Shown here: in pieces, positions 34,536 to 42,030 of the stretch | Layout of the letters: the number at the start of each line of letters is the position of its first letter | How positions within the stretch are numbered: position 1 is the stretch's first letter | Origin: Verrucomicrobiota bacterium | GTDB taxonomy: Bacteria > Verrucomicrobiota > Verrucomicrobiia > Opitutales > Opitutaceae | DNA length: 64,000 bases | Direction of reading: 5' to 3' | NCBI GenBank assembly: GCA_023443455.1 | Contig: JAEZUE010000037.1 | Coordinates: forward strand, 62,001 to 126,000 | The notes under the pieces: model-generated | Told to the model about the DNA's origin: nothing | Databases searched by the model: none | The model's input: the letters and a program-made list of their open reading frames with translations, nothing else | Position numbers and translations under genes: made by a program

Positions 34536-36029
34536 TCAAAGGTCGAAGCCGCAGTACGACAGGTTGAAGCTCTTGTTGTTGATCGGGAAATCCGAGATCG
34601 CCTGGTTGCGCAGAGCCAGCGCGAGCCCGGTCCAGTTGTGGAACGATGGATCGGTCACCTTGTAGCGGCGAAAACAGCCGACGGCATCGGTGAGCGCAAC
34701 GTGGCAGATCTCGCCGCGCCAGCCCTCGACCAGCGTCACGGCCAGCGTGTCGGGCGCAGCCGGTGCCAGCGGCTCGCGGATTTCACCATCGGGAGGCGCC
34801 ACGATCTGCTCGCGCAGGAAACTCCCCGAGCGCTGGATCTCCAGCCCGCGCACCCGCGCCCGGGCCAGCACGTCGCCACCCGACCACACCGCCACCGGCG
34901 CTTGCGCGAAACGATGCCAGCCGGCGGGATGATCGTAACGCACATCCCGCACCAGCCCGCTCGCACGCGCCGCCGGACCGACCAGACCGATGGCCGTCGC
35001 CTGCTGCGGATGCACCGTGCCCACGTTCTCGAAACGCGCACGCACGGACGCGGCGTCCCAGAACCAGCTCGCCGCCCGCTCCATGTCGGCCAGATGCGTC
35101 TCCAGCCGGGCGAGCAGCGTCGCGGCCCGCACCGGCTCCAGATCATGGCGACAACCGCCGGGGCGCACCAGCCCCCGGCCGAAACGGTTGCCGCAGAGCA
35201 GCGCGGTGAGGTTGAGGAAATCGCCGCGAATCTTGCCGCAGGCCGACTGCGTGGGCAGGAACGCCACGTCGCCCGCCAGCGCACCGATGTCGCCGGAGTG
35301 GTTGGCAAGGCGCTCCAGCTCCAGCGCGAGCGCCCGCAGCCATTGCGCGCGCAGCGGCGCCTCGCCGCCGCCAAGCGCCTCGAGCACGGTCGCGTATGCC
35401 GTGGTGTGCCCGATCGTGGTGTCGCCCGCGATCGTCTCCATCTGCGCCACCGTCGCGCGATGCGGACCGTCGGCGAGCGCCGCCTCGATGCCGCGATGCT
35501 GGTAGCCGAGCGCGATCTCGAGGTGGATCACCTCCTCGCCGGCGCATTGGAAACGGAAATGCCCGGGCTCGATCACGCCCGCATGTACCGGCCCCACGGC
35601 GACCTCGTGGATCTCGCCGCCGTCGACCCGGAAAAACTCGCCCACCGCCGGCGCGTTGCCCGCGGTGCGCCGCACCGGCTTGAGCCACGGGTGCCCTTCC
35701 GGCTCGACCCCGAACTGCTCCCACACTTCGCGTTCGAAGAGATGCGCCTGGTGGTTGCGCAGGGTCAGCGCGGGATACTTTCCGGCCAACGGCCCGCTGC
35801 GGCCGACCGCCAGGGTGTTCTCGGCATCGAAGGCGACCACCGCCACCAGCCGGATCGCCCCCGGCCCGGCCGACGGCTCCGCGACTCCAAAGAACGAGCA
35901 CAGGCGACCGCCGCGCTCCAGCGCCGCAGCCACCACCGGCACGAACTCGGCCACGGGCCACTCGGGCACCTCGGCCCACGGGAGAGCGGTGGCGTTGGCG
36001 ATCAGGGCGAGCGATTCGGCGGCGTTCAT
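34536..36029 (-). CDS. NuoC-NuoD/HycE-like large subunit lacking Ni-Fe ligands
   Basis: The 497-residue protein fuses a NuoC-like domain (about 1-130, FEREVWEQFGVEPEGHPWL) to a NuoD/HycE-like domain (from about 135, with HFRFQCAGEEVIHLEIALGY and HRGIE). Where [NiFe] hydrogenases have ERxCGxCxxxH, this has ETIAGDTTIGH, so the cysteines are A201 and T204. The C-terminal DPCxxC motif reads FNLSYCGFDL, keeping only C493. A Ni-Fe site is therefore unlikely. This is the pattern of energy-converting-hydrogenase-related (Ehr) complexes. The catalytic substrate is unknown. The start overlaps the stop of the HyfF-like gene (ATGA). Confidence 0.92.
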   Translation of the reverse strand: MNAAESLALIANATALPWAEVPEWPVAEFVPVVAAALERGGRLCSFFGVAEPSAGPGAIRLVAVVAFDAENTLAVGRSGPLAGKYPALTLRNHQAHLFEREVWEQFGVEPEGHPWLKPVRRTAGNAPAVGEFFRVDGGEIHEVAVGPVHAGVIEPGHFRFQCAGEEVIHLEIALGYQHRGIEAALADGPHRATVAQMETIAGDTTIGHTTAYATVLEALGGGEAPLRAQWLRALALELERLANHSGDIGALAGDVAFLPTQSACGKIRGDFLNLTALLCGNRFGRGLVRPGGCRHDLEPVRAATLLARLETHLADMERAASWFWDAASVRARFENVGTVHPQQATAIGLVGPAARASGLVRDVRYDHPAGWHRFAQAPVAVWSGGDVLARARVRGLEIQRSGSFLREQIVAPPDGEIREPLAPAAPDTLAVTLVEGWRGEICHVALTDAVGCFRRYKVTDPSFHNWTGLALALRNQAISDFPINNKSFNLSYCGFDL

Positions 36030-37468
36030 GGCGCGGGGTGGAGTTGGGCGACGGCGTCGGTCCACGCGGTGGCGAGCACTTCGGGAAGAGCGAGGCCCAG
36101 CCAGAGCGAGAACGCGAGCAGCAGCAGCGGAGGCACGATCACGCCGGCCGTCTCGGGGAAGCGCCGACCGGAAAGCTTCGTGGCGACGCGCGGCCGGCCG
36201 TCCACGATCGCGAAGACCACGCGGGTGAGGCCGAGGAAGACCAGCAGCAGGCAGACGAGAAACACCGCCCCGGCGAACCCGTGGCCGCCGGCGAAACTCG
36301 CGCGCAGCACCCGCAGCTCGCTGAAGAACGGGCCGAAGGGCGGCAGCGCCGTCACCGCAAACATGCCGGCCACGAACAGCGAGGCCGACTTCGGCGTGAG
36401 CACCGCCATGCCGCCAACCTCGTCCATCGTGCGCGCCCCGGCGGCGCGGCGGATGTTCCCGGCGCTGAGAAAGAGCGAGCCCTTGGTCAGGGTGTTGCTC
36501 CACACGTGGAAGAGCCCGGCCCAGAGCCCGGGCGCCCCGAGCCCGGCCGCGAGCGCGAGGATCCCCATATGTTCGACGCTCGAATACGCGAGCATGCGCT
36601 TGAAGTCGCGCGTCCCGAGCAGGAACAGCGCCGCCACCACCAGCGAGAACAGGCCGATCGCGACGAGCGAGCGGTCGGCGACCTCCCCGGCGCCGGCCGC
36701 CGCCACCACCGCGCGCACCCGCAGGATCGCGGTGAACGCCACGGTCGTGACCCCGCCGGCCAGCAACGCGCCCACGATGCCCGGCGCCTCGCCGTAGACA
36801 TCGGGCTTCCAGGTGTGCATCGGCGCCAGGCCCATCTTCGTGCCGTAGCCGACCAGCAACAACACCCAGGCCACGAGCACCCACGGCCGCGTGAGCCCCG
36901 CGCCCTGCGCGACGAGCGCGGCAAACGTCAGGTCGCCTCCGCCTCCGCCGTGCAGCGACGCGTAGCCGAGGCAGAACGAGCCGAGCAGCGACAACGCGAT
37001 GCCCGTGCCGCCGACCAGCAGGTATTTCCACGTCGCCTCGAAAGCCCGCGGCGTGGCCGCGAAATGGATCAGCGGGATCGCCCCGAGCGTCACCCCCTCG
37101 GTCGCGATCCAGAGCAGCCCGAGATGCCGGGCCATGTGGCCCGCGCTGAGCAGCCCGAGCACCGCCAGCATCAGGGCCACGAAGAGGCGGTTGGGACGCT
37201 CGGCCCGGGCCCGGAGATAGGATACGCCATAGACCGCGCAGAGCAGGAACAGCACCGACACCGCCGGCAGCACGGCCCGGGCGAGCGCATCGAACCCGAA
37301 CCAGGAGCTGAGCGGCTGCGCGGGCGGCGCCACCAACAACCACAAAGCCAGCACCAGATGCGCGCCACCGAAGGCGGGCATCAGCCACGGCCGGGTGCGG
37401 TCGCCGCGCCAGACCGCCGCCAGCGCCGCGCCCGCTAGGGGCAGGATCACGAGAAGGGATTCTTTCAT
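36026..37468 (-). CDS. HyfF-like proton-pumping antiporter subunit
   Basis: A 480-residue protein with about fourteen helices of the NuoL/M/N-MrpD superfamily. It has the discontinuous-helix lysine region YGTKMGLAPMHTWKPD, then FKRMLAYSSVEHMGI, and an upstream glutamate helix GLLWIATEGVTLG. Position and length fit HyfF. It would translocate ions in the membrane arm. It is coupled to both neighbours by 4-base overlaps. Confidence 0.93.
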   Translation of the reverse strand: MKESLLVILPLAGAALAAVWRGDRTRPWLMPAFGGAHLVLALWLLVAPPAQPLSSWFGFDALARAVLPAVSVLFLLCAVYGVSYLRARAERPNRLFVALMLAVLGLLSAGHMARHLGLLWIATEGVTLGAIPLIHFAATPRAFEATWKYLLVGGTGIALSLLGSFCLGYASLHGGGGGDLTFAALVAQGAGLTRPWVLVAWVLLLVGYGTKMGLAPMHTWKPDVYGEAPGIVGALLAGGVTTVAFTAILRVRAVVAAAGAGEVADRSLVAIGLFSLVVAALFLLGTRDFKRMLAYSSVEHMGILALAAGLGAPGLWAGLFHVWSNTLTKGSLFLSAGNIRRAAGARTMDEVGGMAVLTPKSASLFVAGMFAVTALPPFGPFFSELRVLRASFAGGHGFAGAVFLVCLLLVFLGLTRVVFAIVDGRPRVATKLSGRRFPETAGVIVPPLLLLAFSLWLGLALPEVLATAWTDAVAQLHPAP

Positions 37469-38118
37469 TCGCGGAGCACGGTGAGTTTGCGGGTGTCGAG
37501 CGAATCGAACGCGCGCTGGATCTGGTCGACGATGATGCCGATGACGAACACGCCGACCGTCAGGTCGAGCAGGATACCGGCCTCGACCAGCAGCGGCGTG
37601 GAGTGAATCAGCAGCAGACCGAAAAGATAGATGCCGTTCTCCAGGATCAGGTAGCCGCAGACCTGCGAGATCGCCTTCGTGCGGCTGATCAGGAGCACGA
37701 ACCCGGTCAGCACCGACGCCAATGCGCCGGGCACGAGCAACGAGCCCGCATGCTCGGGCAGCAAGGGCAACGATTGCGCCAGGGCCATCGCCGCGATCGA
37801 ACCGCCCGCCCCGAGCAGGATCGAGGGCACGTAGCCGATCAGCGGCTCCATGTCGCGGTCGATGTTGGCCGCGCGCATCGCCCGGTTGAGCAACCGCGGG
37901 ATGACGATGCCCTTCACCGTGATCGTCGCCGCGGCCACCAGCAGCAACGGCCAGTACACGTGGTTCCAGCTGATGTGCTCCATCAGCAGCGGCATGATGC
38001 CGAGCACGACACCCTGCACCGACATCGCGCGGATGAGCGACGGGATGCGGCTGCTGCCGAGCGCCACCAGGTTCAGGCCCATCGCGAGGCCGACCAACAG
38101 ATTCAGTGTCCCGTTCAT
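37465..38118 (-). CDS. HyfE-like membrane subunit
   Basis: A 217-residue protein with about seven helices. The second half (QVCGYLILENGIYLFGLLL and VGVFVIGIIVDQIQ) is NuoK-like, with the buried glutamate in LENGIYLF, as in HyfE. Start MNGTLNLLVGLAMG at 38118. It overlaps the HyfF-like gene by 4 bases and follows the HyfC-like gene after 46 bases. Confidence 0.92.
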   Translation of the reverse strand: MNGTLNLLVGLAMGLNLVALGSSRIPSLIRAMSVQGVVLGIMPLLMEHISWNHVYWPLLLVAAATITVKGIVIPRLLNRAMRAANIDRDMEPLIGYVPSILLGAGGSIAAMALAQSLPLLPEHAGSLLVPGALASVLTGFVLLISRTKAISQVCGYLILENGIYLFGLLLIHSTPLLVEAGILLDLTVGVFVIGIIVDQIQRAFDSLDTRKLTVLRE

Positions 38119-38164
38119 TGGAAAATGCCTCCCTGCTTTCCGCGTCCCGCCCGAATCTCCGCCT

Positions 38165-39076
38165 TCACGCCGCACCACCCTTCCACGCCACCAGCAGGGC
38201 GAACAGGCAGAGCAGAAACGCCAGGGTGAGCAGGAACGGCACCTGTTTGAACGCGAAGCGCGCCAACAGCGACTCCACGAGCCCGACACCGATCGTCGTC
38301 GCCAGCACCCCGCCGGCGAGCACACCGGTTGCCGCCAGCGCCCCGAGATCCCCGAGCGGGATCACCGCCTGCACCAGCAGCAGCGAGAACAGCAGCAGCT
38401 TCACCGACGCCCCGTGCAGGATCGCCGCGAGCGGCGGGCCGCTGTGGTCGAGGATCATCGCCTCGTGGATCATCGTGAGCTCGAGGTGCGTATTGGGATC
38501 GTCGAACGGCACCCGGCAGTTCTCCGCCAGCAGGACCATGAACAGGCCCGCCGCGAGCAACGCCGCCCCCGCTCCGGCCGAGGGCGTGAGGATTTCCGCC
38601 AGCGAAAGCCCGCCCGCGTGCACGCATAGCGACAGCACCGCCGCGAGGATCGCCGCCTCGGTCAACACCGCGTAGCTGACCTCGCGCACCGAGCCCATGC
38701 CTTCGAAGGCCGAACCGGTCTCGAGCGCCGCCCACACCGTGCAGAAGCGCGCCAACGCAAGCAGGTAGATCAGCAGCAGCACGTCGCCGCGAAAACTCAG
38801 CACCGCACCCGCCGGCCCGAGCGGCAGCAACAGCGCCGCACCGAACACCGCCACCCAGCCCACCGCCGGCGCCGCGATGAAACCGGGCGAGGCCAGCGTG
38901 CTCAGCACCACGCCCTTCCGCCACAGCCGCGCGAGGTCGTAGTAGAGTTGGAGCACCGGCGGCCCGCGCCGCCCGGCCACCCACGCCTTCACTTTGTTGA
39001 TGATGCCCGGCAGCAACGGCGCGAGCAGCACCCACAGAGCCAGCCGCAGCACCACATCGAGAAGCGTGATCAGCAT
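38165..39076 (-). CDS. HyfC/HycD/NuoH-like membrane anchor subunit
   Basis: A 303-residue protein with eight helices. It has the NuoH-type loops GRRGPPVLQLYYDLARLWRK near the N terminus and CRVPFDDPNTHLELTMIHEA near the middle; these face the peripheral arm and carry the conserved acidic residues. It couples the electron-transfer arm to the pump modules. Start at 39076, followed upstream by a 151-base gap inside the operon. Confidence 0.94.
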   Translation of the reverse strand: MLITLLDVVLRLALWVLLAPLLPGIINKVKAWVAGRRGPPVLQLYYDLARLWRKGVVLSTLASPGFIAAPAVGWVAVFGAALLLPLGPAGAVLSFRGDVLLLIYLLALARFCTVWAALETGSAFEGMGSVREVSYAVLTEAAILAAVLSLCVHAGGLSLAEILTPSAGAGAALLAAGLFMVLLAENCRVPFDDPNTHLELTMIHEAMILDHSGPPLAAILHGASVKLLLFSLLLVQAVIPLGDLGALAATGVLAGGVLATTIGVGLVESLLARFAFKQVPFLLTLAFLLCLFALLVAWKGGAA

Positions 39077-39227
39077 GATGTCTCCTTCTTGAAAGTTCGC
39101 CCGCGCCGGCGGCCCGCTTGCGGGTAGGTCCTGTCTCCGACTGGACCATTCTTGTGCCACCGACCAAGAGCGGAGCACCCACACGGGCTTCGGCCGAAGA
39201 CCGGACCCAACTCGGCACGACCGTCGC
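39077..39227. other. Gap inside the Ehr-like operon
   Basis: The only sizeable gap between the structural genes of this operon apart from that at 41906-42030. It holds a short palindromic repeat at 39125 that recurs at 49248. No gene. Confidence 0.5.
39125..39147 (+). repeat. Short palindromic repeat GGTCC-N-GGACC, copy 1
   Basis: TAGGTCCTGTCTCCGACTGG and ACC, with GGTCC/GGACC ends able to pair. A near copy, including GTCTCCGACTGGACC, lies at 49248-49271. Confidence 0.5.
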
Positions 39228-41201
39228 TCATCGGCCACCTCCCGCCAACACCAGCGCCGCGAGCGTGGCCAAGCCCGCCACGAGATACAGGAGATAGTAT
39301 TGCACGCGGCCGTGCTGCAACCGGCGCACTGCGGCCGATACCCGCATCACGCCCCCCGCGACCGGTCCGATCCATTTCTCGAGCACGGTCTCCGGCACAC
39401 GCTCCACCCGCCGGGCGCTCTCGGGCAACAATCCGCGCGGCCGTTGCACCACCCGCTCGATCCGCAACAGCCAGAAGAACCAGCCCGCGCCGATGCCCGC
39501 GAACGAACCGCCGCTGTACTGCATGCGGCCGGTCGGCGCGGCGTACCCGCAATCCCAAGTCAGCCCGCGGCTCAGCCCGTTCGCCCGCGAGCGGCGCACG
39601 ACGAAGAAAACCGCCGCAGCAGCAAGCAGCACCAGCACGCCATGCAACCGGCCCAGCGTCACGAGCGCGGCCGGCGCGGTTTCGGCCCCGGCCCACGCCG
39701 GGTTCCACGCGCCCGCCACCCGATCGACCAGCGGCCACAGCAGAGCCGGCAGCAGACCGATCGCCAGACAGAGACCGCCCAGCAGAAGCATCGGGCCGAT
39801 CATCCAGCGGCCGGCCTCGTGCGCAACCGCGGTGCGTTTGGTGCGCGGCGCTCCGCAGAAGACCAGCGCTCCCGCCTTCGCAAAACTCGCCAGCGCCAAC
39901 GCCCCGGCCATGCCGAGCACGATCGCCACCGGCATCGCGGCCCACGCCGCCGCACTGTGCACGGTGCCGGCCTCGAACAACCCGAGATAGATCAGCCACT
40001 CGCCGACGAAACCGTTGAGCGGCGGCAGACTCGAGACCGCCACGGAGCCGAGCGCGAACAGCCCGGCCGTCCACGGCATCCGTTTCCAGAGTCCGCCGAG
40101 CCGGCCGATGTCGCGCGTACCCGTGGCATGGAGCACCGAGCCCGCGCCGAAGAACAGCAGTGCCTTGAAAAGACCGTGGTTCCACACGTGCAACAGCGCC
40201 CCGCCCAAAGCCAGCCGGCCCCACCCCGCGTGCCCGTACCGCTCGCCGAGCAGCGCCGCACCCAGGCCGACCAGGATCACGCCGACGTTCTCCACCGAGC
40301 AGTAGGCGAGCAGGCGCTTGAGGTCGTTCTGCGCAAACGCGAACGCGATGCCGAAGAGCGCGCCCACCGCCCCCAGCGCGATCACGACCCAGCCCGCCTC
40401 GACCGGCATCGGCAACCAGCCGCTGAAACGCACGATTCCGTACACTCCCATCTTGATCGCCACGGCCGACAGGAGCGCCGACACGTGGCTGGGCGCATTG
40501 GCGTGGGCCGAGGGCAACCAGACGTGCAGCGGAAAGACGCCGGCCTTCACCCCGAAGCCCACGAGCGCCAGCCAGAACAGCGGCGCCAGCGCGGCTTGGT
40601 CGCGCAACTGCGGCCCCAGTTCCCAACTACCGGTGCGCGCCGCCACCAGGGCGAAGAACGCGAACAGGCAGAGCGTGCCCGCATGCGACGCCCCGAGGTA
40701 GAGCCAGCCCGCCGCGCGCACCTTCTTGCCGCGGCTCTCCAACGTGATCAGGAAGTAGCCGCCGAGCGCGAACAGCTCCCACGCGATCAGGAAGTGCAGG
40801 CCGTTGGACACCGTGAGCACGAGCCCCATCGCGAGCAGGCTCGCGCTCCACCACTGCCGGCCCCGACCGGCCGAGCGCGGATAGTGATGGTCCCCCCAAT
40901 ACTCGCGCGAATAGGCCGCTCCCGCTCCGCCGACCACCGAAAGCAGCGCCAGAAAGAGCGCACTGATCGCATCGAGGCGCAAATGAGGCACCTCGCCGCC
41001 GAGCCGAAAGGAGCCTATCCACTCCCACGCCGGCGCGAAGCCCAGCAGGACCGTGAGCGCCCCCGCGAGCGACGCCACCGCGGCGACCAGCGTCGAGCCG
41101 AGCCAGAGGCGGTCGCGCCGGCCACCCAACGTCAGCCCGACGAACAGGCCGAGGGCGGCCACCGCGAGGAGCGCACCGACTGGCGAATCCGGCCGGTTCA
41201 C
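39228..41201 (-). CDS. HyfB/NuoL-like antiporter subunit, copy 1
   Basis: A 657-residue protein with about sixteen helices of the NuoL/HyfB type. It contains FGVKAGVFPLHVWLPSAHAN with the key lysine and histidine, then NDLKRLLAYCSVENVGVI and LHVWNHGLFKALLFFGAG. The tail is soluble-looking (TWDCGYAAPTGRMQYSGGSF), as in HyfB. It is clearly paralogous to the gene at 42031. Its ATG overlaps the stop of the PTS-IIA-like gene. Confidence 0.94.
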   Translation of the reverse strand: MNRPDSPVGALLAVAALGLFVGLTLGGRRDRLWLGSTLVAAVASLAGALTVLLGFAPAWEWIGSFRLGGEVPHLRLDAISALFLALLSVVGGAGAAYSREYWGDHHYPRSAGRGRQWWSASLLAMGLVLTVSNGLHFLIAWELFALGGYFLITLESRGKKVRAAGWLYLGASHAGTLCLFAFFALVAARTGSWELGPQLRDQAALAPLFWLALVGFGVKAGVFPLHVWLPSAHANAPSHVSALLSAVAIKMGVYGIVRFSGWLPMPVEAGWVVIALGAVGALFGIAFAFAQNDLKRLLAYCSVENVGVILVGLGAALLGERYGHAGWGRLALGGALLHVWNHGLFKALLFFGAGSVLHATGTRDIGRLGGLWKRMPWTAGLFALGSVAVSSLPPLNGFVGEWLIYLGLFEAGTVHSAAAWAAMPVAIVLGMAGALALASFAKAGALVFCGAPRTKRTAVAHEAGRWMIGPMLLLGGLCLAIGLLPALLWPLVDRVAGAWNPAWAGAETAPAALVTLGRLHGVLVLLAAAAVFFVVRRSRANGLSRGLTWDCGYAAPTGRMQYSGGSFAGIGAGWFFWLLRIERVVQRPRGLLPESARRVERVPETVLEKWIGPVAGGVMRVSAAVRRLQHGRVQYYLLYLVAGLATLAALVLAGGGR

Positions 41202-41905
41202 GATTGGTGCAATCCCGTCCCTGGCGAGCCCGCCGCGGCTTCGGTCGCGGCGACGGCTTTGAGAATCTCCCCGTCCGGCGCGCCCTGAAGCACCAGTTCC
41301 CGCAGCGGCCCCCGGGAGAGCAGCCGACTGAGCCGGCCGAGCAGGTCGAGGTGGGCGCGCGGCGACGGGGCGATGAAGAAGAGCATCCGCGTGACCGGTA
41401 CATCGTCCGGGGGCGCTTCGGGCAACGGCAGCGGCTCGCGCAGCAGCAGCAGCGCCACCGTGCCGGAGTCGCGCCCCAACGCGATCCGGTTGCTCGGATG
41501 CGGCAGGGCGAAGCCGCCGCCGACCGGCGCGATCACCACGCCGCCGGGCGCGCGCAACCGCTGCGCCACGAGATTGCGGATCGGGGGCGTCGCGCCCGGG
41601 AGCGCGGCCACGACCTTCTCGAAGACGGCGCCGACCTCCGCCGCGGGCACGTCGCGCCAGATCCCCCCCGCCTGCAGCAACGCCGCCACGCCCCCGCCCG
41701 CCACCACCGCCGAGGCCGCCGGGGCCAGGAATCCGGCCTGCGCGGCCAGCCCCCGCGCCGCGGCCCAGTTGGCCACTTGGGTGCGGTCGAACAACATGCG
41801 GTCGCGGTCCGGCGTGAAGGGCAGCCCCTCGAGCCGTACCCAGCGCTCAACGACTTCTTCCGCGACGCCGAACGACTCGGCAATCTGGATGATGTTCAGG
41901 TACAT
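41198..41905 (-). CDS. Helix-turn-helix / PTS EIIA (type 2) fusion protein
   Basis: The 235-residue protein has an excisionase/MerR-like N-terminal helix-turn-helix (IAESFGVAEEVVERWVRLEG, about 8-27, then LFDRTQVANWAAARG) and a C-terminal PTS EIIA type 2 (fructose/nitrogen) domain from about residue 85. The phosphorylatable histidine is H136 in GFALPHPSNRIAL. No sugar transporter is nearby. It is overlapped with the downstream HyfB-like gene and sits between two pump genes, so it probably regulates this complex, perhaps reading the phosphorylation state of the nitrogen PTS. This role is inference. Confidence 0.85.
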   Translation of the reverse strand: MYLNIIQIAESFGVAEEVVERWVRLEGLPFTPDRDRMLFDRTQVANWAAARGLAAQAGFLAPAASAVVAGGGVAALLQAGGIWRDVPAAEVGAVFEKVVAALPGATPPIRNLVAQRLRAPGGVVIAPVGGGFALPHPSNRIALGRDSGTVALLLLREPLPLPEAPPDDVPVTRMLFFIAPSPRAHLDLLGRLSRLLSRGPLRELVLQGAPDGEILKAVAATEAAAGSPGTGLHQS

Positions 41906-42030
41906 GGAGGGAGGCGAAAGCGGGTTGAGGGAAGCGGGCCGAGACTACGGCACCGATGCGCACGCTGTCAGGCAATAATCAGGGGCATCGGGGGCGTCAC
42001 GGAAGTTCCGATGTCAACACCACCGCGGGC

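Noticed and set aside
34536..36029. Annotating the large subunit as a [NiFe] hydrogenase
   Set aside because: Three of the four Ni-Fe cysteines are missing at alignable positions, so hydrogenase activity is not supported.
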